Source: Streptomyces sp. PTY087I2 (GTDB lineage Bacteria; Actinomycetota; Actinomycetes; Streptomycetales; Streptomycetaceae). Taken from it: a DNA stretch of 64,000 nucleotides. This document shows positions 1 to 7,950 of the stretch, one piece after another. The notes under the pieces were generated by a model. That model saw nothing but the letters and a program-made list of their open reading frames with translations. It had not been told where the DNA came from and made no database searches. Location of the stretch: NCBI RefSeq assembly GCF_001687325.1, contig NZ_LZRD01000008.1, forward strand, positions 231,623-295,622, in the 5' to 3' direction. Made by a program: the position numbers and the translations under genes. Within the stretch, counting starts at the first letter, position 1, and the number at the start of each line of letters is the position of its first letter.

Positions 1-764
1 TGCGCGATGCGGTTGCTGACCGCGATCCACGGCAGCCGGATCGGGCTGCGGGTCTCGGGCGTGAAGCGGGCGGCGTCGGTGGCGGAGAACCCGAGCCTCC
101 CCTTGCTCGCCACCAGCCAGGGGTGGCCGGTCTGGTGGCCCTCCAGCTCGGCGTAGTCCAGGGCGGCGAGCCGGTCCGCGGTGAGTGCGGTGTGGGCCAG
201 CCGGGCGTCGGCGGACAGCGTCAGGGTCAGCTCGCGGATGAGGTGGCCGAGCGTCGTGCCGTCGAGCCCGAGAAGGTCACGGGCCCGGGTGAGGAAGGTC
301 AGCGGGTCGCGGAACGGGCGGGAGGCGGCGGGCGAGCCGTTGGACTGTACGTCGACCTGGGCGGTGGCCGAGCCGTTGGACTGCACGTCGGTCTGGGCGG
401 CGGCCTCGGTGGTGGCCGAGCCGTTGGACGGCACGTCGGCCTGCGCGGTCGCCGAGCCGTTGGTCTGGGCGGTGGCCGGGGCCCGTACGGTGATCTCCAT
501 CGACTCGGGGTCGACGCGCCAGCTGCCGTAGACGCCTCGCCGGGCGGTGAAGGTGAGCACTCCCCCGTCGTCGAGGGTCAGCCGGTGGAGTCCGCCGGTC
601 CCGGGCACCGGCACCGGCTCGATGATCTTCTCGTAGGAGAACTCGCCGAGCATCTTCGCGAGGAGCCGCGCCGCGGCCCGGTCCCAGATCTGCCGGTCCA
701 GCTCCGGAGGGCTGAACAGTTGCGGGGACTCGGCTGCGTCACGGCTCGTGGGATATATCGGCAC
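1..764 (-). CDS. IucA/IucC-family siderophore synthetase, N-terminal part (cut by window edge)
   Basis: The first 254 codons are present and the gene runs off the left edge. The family condenses citrate or another carboxylate with an amine or hydroxylamine using ATP, in the cytoplasm. The GTG start at 764 is chosen because CCGGAGGAG sits just upstream. Residues such as LTFLTRARDLLG and ELEGHQTGHPW are typical of the N-terminal region of the family. Residues about 97-144 are a low-complexity insert made of a 12-residue unit (S-N-G-S-A-T-A-Q-x-D-V-x) repeated about four times, which is unusual here. It lies 60 nt downstream of the acyltransferase gene and is the last visible gene of the operon. 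Family call is firm; substrate is unknown. Confidence 0.88.
   Translation of the reverse strand, partial: MPIYPTSRDAAESPQLFSPPELDRQIWDRAAARLLAKMLGEFSYEKIIEPVPVPGTGGLHRLTLDDGGVLTFTARRGVYGSWRVDPESMEITVRAPATAQTNGSATAQADVPSNGSATTEAAAQTDVQSNGSATAQVDVQSNGSPAASRPFRDPLTFLTRARDLLGLDGTTLGHLIRELTLTLSADARLAHTALTADRLAALDYAELEGHQTGHPWLVASKGRLGFSATDAARFTPETRSPIRLPWIAVSNRIA
325..476. repeat. In-frame tandem repeat of about 36 bp within the IucA/IucC gene
   Basis: Four imperfect copies of a 36-bp unit (plus strand gccgagccgttggact then a variable part) start near 331, 367, 415 and 451. The second copy is extended by 12 bp and the last is shortened to 24 bp. All length changes are multiples of three, so the frame is kept. 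The encoded 12-residue unit is Ala/Thr/Gln/Asn/Ser-rich, as expected for a flexible linker. Confidence 0.85.
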
Positions 765-824
765 GGGGACTCCTCCGGAGGGAACCTATGAGGTTCGAGC
801 GGTATGGAAAGTGCGGAGAGCAGG

Positions 825-1550
825 TCACAGCTGGGCTCGGTAACTTCGGTCGCGGATCATCAGCGCGGCGCGTTTGTCGGGGAGATCCACTTCGGCGGAG
901 AAGCGGAAGCCGGCGCTGAGGAACGCGGATACGGACGGGGTGTTGCGCAGGTCCGGTTCGGCGACGACCCGCCCGCAGCGCGGAAGGTTGTCCAGGACCA
1001 GGTCGGCGACGGCGCGGAGCAGGGTGGTGCCCACGCCCCGGCCCCGGTTCTTCACGCCCCCGACGAGGAGGTGGACACCGGTGTCGTGGGGCCGGGCGGG
1101 GTAGTGGCGGGCCAAGGGGTCGAGGTCGGCGCGGTAGATCTCCCAGTAGCTCATGGGGATGCCGTCGAGCACGCCGAGACAGGGGATGCTGCGCCCGTCC
1201 CCTTCGAGCTGGGGCCGGATGTGGTCGGCGGTGACGGACTCGGGTCCGGCGAGCTCCCAGAAGGCCGCCACGGCGGGGTCGTTCATCCAGCGGCTGACGA
1301 CGGGGAGGTCCCGCTCCAGCCGGACGGGGAGAAGGGCGAACTCCCCCGCCGCGGTCCGCACGGGCGGCCAGGAGCCCGGGTCGCCCAGCAGGTCGCCGGG
1401 GACGGCGGTCCGCCCCGTCCCGGCGCCGCGCTCCTCGGCGATCAACGCGAGGAGCTCCTCGGTGAGCTTCAGGTCGAGGGTGTCCTCGACTCCGGTGCTC
1501 CCGCCGTCGGGTGCGGTGCCGGGTTCCGCTGAGGCGTCGGCGGGAGGCAC
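825..1550 (-). CDS. GNAT-family acyltransferase of siderophore biosynthesis (IucB/RhbD-like)
   Basis: This 241-residue protein resembles the acyltransferases that acylate N-hydroxylated amines in hydroxamate siderophore pathways. The GNAT core is visible as HLLVGGVKNRGRGVGTTLL (acyl-CoA pyrophosphate-binding loop), followed by CGRVVAEPDLRNTPSVSAF. The N-terminal 55 residues are acidic and probably disordered. The GTG start at 1550 follows AGAGGAGAG. The gene lies between two IucA/IucC genes (83 nt after one, 60 nt before the other), so it is almost surely part of one transcript. The acyl donor cannot be read from sequence. No N-hydroxylase is seen in the window, so the substrate remains open. 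Confidence 0.85.
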   Translation of the reverse strand: MPPADASAEPGTAPDGGSTGVEDTLDLKLTEELLALIAEERGAGTGRTAVPGDLLGDPGSWPPVRTAAGEFALLPVRLERDLPVVSRWMNDPAVAAFWELAGPESVTADHIRPQLEGDGRSIPCLGVLDGIPMSYWEIYRADLDPLARHYPARPHDTGVHLLVGGVKNRGRGVGTTLLRAVADLVLDNLPRCGRVVAEPDLRNTPSVSAFLSAGFRFSAEVDLPDKRAALMIRDRSYRAQL

Positions 1551-1633
1551 GGTGGCGCTCTCCTCTCTGGACCGGATGCGGTCGGTGAGCTTCTCCGGTG
1601 CGGGTGCGGCCGAAGTCTCTCTGGTGCGGCGGT

Positions 1634-3523
1634 TCAGCTGTGGAGCGGGTTGGCGATGGTGACGTAAACGGACTGGGTGTCGACCGGTCCGACCAGCTCG
1701 TCGAGGCCGTGGAGCCGGGTCAGCAGGTTGGCCTTGCAGCGCAGTTGGCGGTTCTCCAGGAGATACGCGGGCAGGGGCGAGCCCAGTTCCGCGGTCTGGT
1801 CAAGGAATTGGCGCAGGACCGTGAGGAGTTGCTGTTCATCCGCGAGGCGCTGGGACCCGAACGCCCCGATGAGGCCCAGGACGTTGTTGATGCCGAGGTA
1901 ATAAGCGAACCGCTCGTCGGTGACCGGGTCGGAGACGAAGGTGTCGCTGACGGTGCCGATCCCCGGGAGCCGCTGGTCCAGCTCGGCGCGGCGGGAGTCG
2001 CGGAAGTAGTAGCCCTGGTTGTCCCGGTAGCGGCCGCCGACGGGCCAGCCGTCCGGGTCTAGGAGGACGAGGGTGTTCTGCTGGTGTGCTTCGAGGGCGA
2101 CTCCGCCGTGGGCGTCGAGCCAGAGGACGGGGCGCACGACGTGGTGCAGATAGCGCCGGAACCATTCGGCGGAGACGTCGGTGCCGGTGAGGCCGGTGCG
2201 GGCGGTCAGACCGGAGATGACCTCCGCGAGCCGTGAGTGCATACCGGGGCGGCCGGGCCGGGGCCGCTGCGCGGTGAGTCCGGCGATGCAGGCGGCGTCG
2301 TCGCCCGGGCCGAAGGGGTTGTGGCGGAGCACCACGTCGAGCCCGGTGACGGGGGTGCCCTCGGGATCGTCGACGGCGAGCCAGGCGGGGTCGCGGACGA
2401 TGTCGAAGCCGGGGTGCTCCCGCTGCCAGTGCTCGGCGAGCCCGGCCGACAGGAGGCGGTGGACCTCGACGCCCCGGTGCAGCTCCTTGCGGAGGTTCTC
2501 CCGGCGGGAGTTGGTGATGCGTACGCCGAGGGAGAGCTTGAGCATCACCCGCGCCCCGGGCCGGTGCACGGTGCGGATGGAGGAGGTGGGGTGCCAGGGC
2601 TCGCCGTGCGGGCCGAGGTCGTGGAGCAGGCCGGTCTCGGCGAGGGCGCGGACCTGGGGGCGGTGGAGCAGGTCAGCGGCCTGCCAGGGGTGTACGGGGA
2701 CGGCGACGGTGCCGGGGGGCGTCTTCAGCCCTTCGGCGTGCGGGGCGAGCAGGACCTCGGCGGTGGCGGGACCGCCCTCGGTCCAGGCGGAGTCGGTGGC
2801 GGCCAGCGACCGGTCGACGGCGAACCAGTGCAGCGGGAAGGAGCCGTGGAGCTCCGGTGAATAGCGGCGGGACTCCGCTTCGGAGAGGCCCTCGCGGCTC
2901 TTGGGTGTGGGGTGGAGGGGGTGGCCGAGCAGCAGGGACTGTTCGGCGGTGAGGAAGAGGTCCGCATCGGCGGGGTCGGCCGGGCTGCGCCGCCGCTGCT
3001 CGATGAAGCCGGCGGTGTGGCGTACGGAGTCGGCGACCCGGGCGACCAGATCACCCGCGCCGCTCTCGCCGCCCTCGCGGCCGATGAGGACGGCGACGGT
3101 GGCGGCGTCGGCTGGCGGGGCGCTGTTGGGGGCGTTCTCCAGGACGGGCGCGCCGAAGCGGTGGGCTCCGGTGGCGGACCAGTAGTGGACGGGGACGAGG
3201 AGGGCGGTGCCGCTGGCGGGGAAGGCGATGCGCAGGGTGTCGCCGTCGGGGCGGGGCAGGTCGTTCTCCCGGGTCCAGCAGCGCAGCAGGCTTTCGGTGC
3301 CCGCCGCGTCGGCGGCCCGCAGCGGGTCCGGGTCGTCGAGCGCGTCGACGTCCTGGCTCCGGGCAGCGAGGTCCGAACCGGGCGCACAAGCCGCGGGGTC
3401 GTGCGGGGTTTTCTGGCGTGGCACGGTCGTCGCCTCGACCGTGCCGGGGGCGGCCGGTCCGTCCTGCCCTCGGTGCTGGGGGGTACCGGGGCCGTCGGCC
3501 TCGGGCGCGGGGGTGGGGTTCAC
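1634..3523 (-). CDS. IucA/IucC-family NRPS-independent siderophore synthetase
   Basis: A full-length synthetase of 629 residues, usual for the family. It should activate a carboxylate by adenylation and ligate it to an amine. Family hallmarks include HPLHPTPKSREG near residue 205, VPVHPWQ, a Ser/Arg-rich nucleotide-binding stretch (SSIRTVHRP, then KLSLGVRITNSRREN), and EAHQQNTLV with the FIND-like C-terminal part. The first 80 residues are Pro/Ala/Asp-rich and likely disordered. The GTG start at 3523 is preceded by AAGGAAG. It follows the aminotransferase gene by 28 nt, which suggests co-transcription. Two synthetases in one operon suggest a two-armed product assembled in two condensations. 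Confidence 0.92.
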   Translation of the reverse strand: MNPTPAPEADGPGTPQHRGQDGPAAPGTVEATTVPRQKTPHDPAACAPGSDLAARSQDVDALDDPDPLRAADAAGTESLLRCWTRENDLPRPDGDTLRIAFPASGTALLVPVHYWSATGAHRFGAPVLENAPNSAPPADAATVAVLIGREGGESGAGDLVARVADSVRHTAGFIEQRRRSPADPADADLFLTAEQSLLLGHPLHPTPKSREGLSEAESRRYSPELHGSFPLHWFAVDRSLAATDSAWTEGGPATAEVLLAPHAEGLKTPPGTVAVPVHPWQAADLLHRPQVRALAETGLLHDLGPHGEPWHPTSSIRTVHRPGARVMLKLSLGVRITNSRRENLRKELHRGVEVHRLLSAGLAEHWQREHPGFDIVRDPAWLAVDDPEGTPVTGLDVVLRHNPFGPGDDAACIAGLTAQRPRPGRPGMHSRLAEVISGLTARTGLTGTDVSAEWFRRYLHHVVRPVLWLDAHGGVALEAHQQNTLVLLDPDGWPVGGRYRDNQGYYFRDSRRAELDQRLPGIGTVSDTFVSDPVTDERFAYYLGINNVLGLIGAFGSQRLADEQQLLTVLRQFLDQTAELGSPLPAYLLENRQLRCKANLLTRLHGLDELVGPVDTQSVYVTIANPLHS

Positions 3524-3551
3524 GGCGTTCTTCCTTGTGGGGATTCCGGGG

Positions 3552-4946
3552 TCAGGTGGTCGGCCCGGCGGTGGTCCGACGGTGCGGGGAGCGTGTCGCG
3601 GCTGCCAGCGCGTCGGCGAGACGGTCGACGACGGCAGTCGCCTGCTCGTCGGTGAGGGTGAGGGGCGGCAGGAGGCGGACCACGGCGCCGTGCCGGCCGC
3701 CGAGTTCGACGATGAGGCCGCGGCGCAGGCATTCCTGCTGGACGGCGAGGGCGAGGGCCGGGTCGGGCGGCGGGGCCGGGGCGGGGTCGCCGGCTTCGGC
3801 GGGCAGGGGCGCGCTCTCGGGATCCACCAGCTCCAGGCCGATCATCAGTCCACGCCCCCGTACGTCACCGATTCCCGGGTGATGCGCCCTCAGTTCCCTG
3901 AGACGGGCGAGCATCCGGGCCCCCAGGACCGCTGCGCGGTCCGCCAGTTGATTCTCCCTGACGTACGCGAGCGTGGCCGCGCCCGCCGCCATGGCGAGCT
4001 GGTTGCCACGAAACGTACCCGCGTGCGCGCCCGGCTGCCAAAGATCCAGCTCAGCGCGGTAGACGATCACGGCGAGGGGCAGGGAGCCGCCGATCGCCTT
4101 GGAGAGGACCATGACGTCGGGGACGATGCCGCTGTGCTCGACGGCCCAGAACGCGCCGGTCCTGCCGACCCCGGTCTGCACCTCGTCGGCGATGAGCGGG
4201 ATGGACCGTTCCTCGGTGATCCGGCGCATGCGGCGCAGCCAGGCGTCGGGGGCGGGGTTGACGCCGCCCTCGCCCTGGACCGGCTCCACGATCATCCCCG
4301 CGGGGGCCGGCACTCCGCCCTTGCGGTCGTCCAGGAGGTGTTCGGTCCAGCGGGCGGCGAGCGTGGCGCCGCGCTCGCCGCCGGTGCCGAACGGGCAGCG
4401 GTAGTCCTGCGGGAAGGGGAGCCGGGTGACCCGTACGTCGGTGGCGCCGCCGGAGGCTTCCAGGGCTCCGGCGGTCATGCCGTGGTAGGCGCCGGTGAAG
4501 GTCAGCAGGCCGGAGCGGCCGGTCGCGGCGCGGACCAGCTTGAACGCTGCCTCGACGGCGTCCGTGCCGGCGGGTCCGCAGAACTGGATGCGGGCGTTCT
4601 CCGCGAACTGGCGGGGCAGGGTGGCGAACAGCTCGGTGGTGAAGGCGTCCTTGACCGGGGTGGCGAGGTCCAGCACATGCAGGGGGGCGCCGGAGTCGAT
4701 GACCTTACGGATCGCTTCAAGCACGACCGGGTGGTTGTGGCCGAGCGCCAGGGTGCCCGCGCCCGACAGGCAGTCCAGATACCGGCGGCCGTCCGCGCCC
4801 TCGATGGTGAGCCCGCGGGCGCGCACCGGGACGATCGGCAGGGACCGGGCGTAGGTGCGGGCCGCCGATTCGCGCAGGATCTGGCGGCGGAGGATGCCCT
4901 CGTGTGCGGAGGGCGGCGCCACCGGTGCGGGTTCGGTCACGGACAC
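3552..4946 (-). CDS. Class III PLP aminotransferase, diaminobutyrate--2-oxoglutarate type
   Basis: The 464-residue product belongs to the ornithine/diaminobutyrate aminotransferase group (RhbA/EctB-like), which makes L-2,4-diaminobutyrate from aspartate semialdehyde. Visible are the cofactor-binding region FCGPAGTDAVEAAFK, the aspartate motif LIADEVQTGVGRTG, and the Schiff-base lysine in VLSKAIGG. The reading frame is open upstream to 5090, but AGGAGG sits at the right distance only from the GTG at 4946, so that start is used. It is the first gene of the siderophore operon and probably supplies the diamine unit. No ectA or ectC lies next to it, which argues against ectoine synthesis. No clear DmdR/DtxR iron box is visible upstream. 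Confidence 0.88.
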   Translation of the reverse strand: MSVTEPAPVAPPSAHEGILRRQILRESAARTYARSLPIVPVRARGLTIEGADGRRYLDCLSGAGTLALGHNHPVVLEAIRKVIDSGAPLHVLDLATPVKDAFTTELFATLPRQFAENARIQFCGPAGTDAVEAAFKLVRAATGRSGLLTFTGAYHGMTAGALEASGGATDVRVTRLPFPQDYRCPFGTGGERGATLAARWTEHLLDDRKGGVPAPAGMIVEPVQGEGGVNPAPDAWLRRMRRITEERSIPLIADEVQTGVGRTGAFWAVEHSGIVPDVMVLSKAIGGSLPLAVIVYRAELDLWQPGAHAGTFRGNQLAMAAGAATLAYVRENQLADRAAVLGARMLARLRELRAHHPGIGDVRGRGLMIGLELVDPESAPLPAEAGDPAPAPPPDPALALAVQQECLRRGLIVELGGRHGAVVRLLPPLTLTDEQATAVVDRLADALAAATRSPHRRTTAGPTT

Positions 4947-5247
4947 GGCTCTTGATCCTCCTGCGGTAACAGTTGCGTTGCACGTCGGTACGATTTCGCG
5001 CGGACGCACCGAGGCCGTGAACGCTGTCCTGGTGTCCCCCGTACGTACCAACGACGCCGACCGCGATGGATCACGGGTAAATCGGAACATCCTCGCGGCG
5101 ACGGAACCGCGGACCTGCCGCGTACCGTCACCATCGGCACCGGCATAGTGGGGGCCGCACAGCGGCGCGGAAGCATTCGCTCCGGCGCCCGAAGTGTCCG
5201 CAGAGCAGCACGAGTACCGAGTGACGAAGTCCCAGGGGGATCACGAG
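4947..5247. other. Divergent intergenic region, siderophore operon / protease gene
   Basis: These 301 nt separate two divergent genes and must hold both promoters. I looked for a DtxR/DmdR-type palindrome (TTAGGTTAGGCTAACC-like) and did not find a convincing one. No strong hairpin or small ORF with a good ribosome binding site is apparent. Confidence 0.5.
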
Positions 5248-6468
5248 ATGCGACCCATTCGCCCGACCGATACCGCACGCCGCGGGAGGCGCGCACGGCG
5301 CATGCCCTCCTCCGCGCTCGCCGCGACCGCCGTCGCCGCCGTGCTGGCGCTCACCGCCACCGCGTGCGGTCCGGAGGAGGACGACGCGGCCGCCACGCCC
5401 AGCGCCTCGGCGGGTCAGTCCGACGGCAAGGTCACGATTCCGGACGACCTGAAGAACCGGCTCAAGGAGCACGGGATCGACCCCGACAAGTGGCGGGACG
5501 GGGAGTGGAAGAACTGGGACAAGGACAAGTGGCTGCGTGAGGCCAAGGACTTCGTCAACCCGATCATCGAGGGCCTGTGGGACCCGGACCGGATGCGGGA
5601 GGCCGACAAGCCCCCGGAGAACCCGGTCGACAACGACATCTCGGGCGACGACGGCGTGACGGACCCGACGCCGGCCCCGGTCCGGGCCGCCGGTGTCGCG
5701 ACGCCGTACCACGACAACGCCCCGGAGTCCGGGAAGCTGCTCTTCGACGGCCCGAAGGGCTCGATGGTCTGCTCCGCGACCGTCGTGAAGGACCCGGCGA
5801 ACCCCGGCAAGTCCAACATGGTGTGGACCGCCGGGCACTGTGTGCACGCGGGCAAGAAGGGCGGCTGGTACCGCAACATCGCCTTCGTCCCGGCGTACAA
5901 CAACGACGGTCTGTCGCTGGCCGAGATGGAGACCGCGCCGAAGGAGAAGATCGCTCCCTACGGTGTGTGGTGGGGCCAGTGGGCCCAGACCTCCGAGCAG
6001 TGGATCGAGCAGGGCGCCGCGGTCGGCGGCCAGGGCGCGCCGTACGACTTCGCGGTGCTGCACGTCACGCCGGAGAAGGGCGCCGGAGGCAAGTCGCTGG
6101 AGGAGACGGTCGGTTCGGCGCTGCCGGTCGAGTTCAACGCTCCGGCCGTGCCGAAGATCGCCGAGATGACGGCCACGGGCTACCCGGCCGCACCGCCGTA
6201 CGACGGTCAGAAGCTGCTCCAGTGCAAGGACAGGCCGGGCCGGCTCTCGGTCTTCCGGGAGCAGCCCACGATGTACCGCATCGGCTGCACGATGACCGGT
6301 GGTTCCTCCGGTGGCGGCTGGGTCGCGGCGGGTCAGGACGGCAAGCCCGCCCTGGTCTCGAACACCTCGATCGGCCCGGTCACGGCGGGCTGGCTGGCCG
6401 GTCCGCGACTCGGCAAGGAGGCCGAGGGCGTCTACCGCGCGGTGAGTGAGAAGTACGCGGGTCAGTAG
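5248..6468 (+). CDS. Trypsin-like serine protease lipoprotein, paralogue 1
   Basis: The 406-residue product has an Arg-rich n-region, a hydrophobic segment and a lipobox-like LTATAC, so it is probably exported and lipidated. Residues about 70-110 form a Trp/Lys-rich segment (DGEWKNWDKDKW). The chymotrypsin-fold triad is recognisable: His in TAGHCVHAG (about 198), Asp in YDFAVLH (about 267) and Ser in GGSSGGGW (about 354). This resembles V8-like S1 peptidases of actinobacteria. The ATG at 5248 is preferred over upstream in-frame starts because AGGGGG lies 8 nt before it. A close paralogue follows 219 nt downstream. The substrate is unknown. Confidence 0.85.
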   Translation: MRPIRPTDTARRGRRARRMPSSALAATAVAAVLALTATACGPEEDDAAATPSASAGQSDGKVTIPDDLKNRLKEHGIDPDKWRDGEWKNWDKDKWLREAKDFVNPIIEGLWDPDRMREADKPPENPVDNDISGDDGVTDPTPAPVRAAGVATPYHDNAPESGKLLFDGPKGSMVCSATVVKDPANPGKSNMVWTAGHCVHAGKKGGWYRNIAFVPAYNNDGLSLAEMETAPKEKIAPYGVWWGQWAQTSEQWIEQGAAVGGQGAPYDFAVLHVTPEKGAGGKSLEETVGSALPVEFNAPAVPKIAEMTATGYPAAPPYDGQKLLQCKDRPGRLSVFREQPTMYRIGCTMTGGSSGGGWVAAGQDGKPALVSNTSIGPVTAGWLAGPRLGKEAEGVYRAVSEKYAGQ

Positions 6469-6488
6469 AGCCCGCGAGGGCCTGCGGA

Positions 6489-6526
6489 TCCGCGGCCCCC
6501 GTCAGTCGTCCGCCGGGGGCCGCGGA
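6489..6526 (+). terminator. Hairpin terminator after protease paralogue 1
   Basis: A perfect 13-bp inverted repeat (tccgcggcccccg / cgggggccgcgga) with a 12-nt loop starts 20 nt after the stop codon. There is no long U-tract, as is usual for Streptomyces terminators. Confidence 0.65.
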
Positions 6527-6687
6527 CAACCGGCAGACGCCTGCCGGGGCCGCGGGCGGCCGACGGCCCGCTCCGGCGCCCCACATGACAAGCGCATGAC
6601 AGAATGCACGACCGCGACCGCCACGTCCGCACGCCGGACGCGGTCGCGCGCCATCGCACGCATCAGCTGTTCAGGGGGATTTCTTCC

Positions 6688-7860
6688 ATGCGATCGATAC
6701 GTCCGCTGCTGGCCGTCACCGGCCTCGTCGCGGCGCTCACACTGACGGCCACAGCTTGCGGCCCCGAGGAGAACTCCGCGGCCGCCGAGCCGTCGGCCAC
6801 CGACGGGGCGGCCGAGAAGGACCCCGCCGCCGGTCTTCCCGGTGATCTGGGCGACGCCCTGAGGAAGCACGGGGTGGACCCGGAGAAGTGGAAGAACGGG
6901 GAGTGGAAGAACTGGGACAAGGAGAACTGGCTCCGCAAGGCCGAGGACTTCGTCAACCCGGTCATCGACGGCCTGTGGAAGCCGGAGCGGATGGCGTCGG
7001 CCGAGGAGCCCGCCAAGACGATGTCGGCCGGTGACCTCTCCGCAGGCCAGGACGTCAGCGACCCGGAGCCCGCCCCGGTGCAGGCCAAGCCGGAGAAGCT
7101 GCCCTACCACCGGCACGCCGCCCCGGTCGGCAAGGTCTTCTTCGACTCCCCCAAGGGCTCCATGGTGTGCTCGGGCACGGTCGTGAAGGACCCGAAGAAC
7201 CCCGGGAAGTCCAACCTCGTGTGGACCGCCGGGCACTGCGTGCACGCGGGCGCGGGCGGCGGCTGGTACCGCAACATCATCTTCGTGCCCTCGTACAACG
7301 ACCAGGGCAAGAACGCGGCGCAGCTGCGGACCGCGCAGCCGCAGGAGGTCGCCCCGTACGGCTCCTACTGGGCGGACTGGGCCGCGTCCTCCGGCGAGTG
7401 GATCTCCGGCGGCGGTCCGACGGGCGGCGCCGGCGCGCCGTACGACTACGCGGTCCTGCACGTGAAGCCCCAGAACGGGACGAAGTCGCTGGAGGAGACG
7501 GTGGGCAACGCGCTGCCGGTCTCCTTCGACGCTCCGGAGATCCAGCAGATCAGCGGCATGGGCGCCTGGGGCTACCCGGCGGGTCCGCCGTACGACGGTC
7601 TGCTGATGCACCAGTGCGTCGACCGTCCCGGGCGGCTCTCGATCGCCCCGGGCACCCCGACCATGTACCGGATCGGCTGCACCATGACGGGCGGCTCCTC
7701 CGGTGGCGGCTGGTTCGTCGCCGGACCGGACGGGAAGTCGATGCTGGTCTCCAACACGTCGATCGGCCCGGTCACGGCGGGCTGGCTGGCCGGACCCCGG
7801 CTCGGCGAGGACGCCCGGCGCACCTTCGCGACGATGAGCGACAAGTTCGCCGGACAGTAG
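6688..7860 (+). CDS. Trypsin-like serine protease lipoprotein, paralogue 2
   Basis: This 390-residue protein is a close paralogue of the preceding one over its whole length. It shares the LTATAC lipobox, the Trp/Lys-rich segment (NGEWKNWDKENW), and a triad of His in TAGHCVHAG (about 181), Asp in YDYAVLH (about 252) and Ser in GGSSGGGW (about 337). The ATG at 6688 has AGGGGG 10 nt upstream; the frame is open further up but without a ribosome binding site. A hairpin lies between the two genes, so separate promoters are likely. The pair looks like a tandem duplication that has since diverged. The function is probably proteolysis at the outer face of the membrane; the target is unknown. Confidence 0.85.
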   Translation: MRSIRPLLAVTGLVAALTLTATACGPEENSAAAEPSATDGAAEKDPAAGLPGDLGDALRKHGVDPEKWKNGEWKNWDKENWLRKAEDFVNPVIDGLWKPERMASAEEPAKTMSAGDLSAGQDVSDPEPAPVQAKPEKLPYHRHAAPVGKVFFDSPKGSMVCSGTVVKDPKNPGKSNLVWTAGHCVHAGAGGGWYRNIIFVPSYNDQGKNAAQLRTAQPQEVAPYGSYWADWAASSGEWISGGGPTGGAGAPYDYAVLHVKPQNGTKSLEETVGNALPVSFDAPEIQQISGMGAWGYPAGPPYDGLLMHQCVDRPGRLSIAPGTPTMYRIGCTMTGGSSGGGWFVAGPDGKSMLVSNTSIGPVTAGWLAGPRLGEDARRTFATMSDKFAGQ

Positions 7861-7881
7861 GCACGGACACCGACCGCACGC

Positions 7882-7927
7882 CGAAGGCCCGGCCCGGACT
7901 TCCTGGAGAGTCCGGGCCGGGCCTTCG
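7882..7927. terminator. Bidirectional terminator between convergent genes
   Basis: A perfect 19-bp inverted repeat (7882-7900 with 7909-7927, loop tcctggag) lies between the end of the second protease gene and the end of hflX. Its position between convergent genes and its stem strength make it a good bidirectional terminator. Confidence 0.9.
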
Positions 7928-7950
7928 GCTGTCGTGCGGTCCTGCGGCCG

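Noticed and set aside
4947..5247. An iron box (DmdR/DtxR site) for the siderophore operon
   Set aside because: No palindrome close to the TTAGGTTAGGCTAACC-type consensus was found by eye on either strand.
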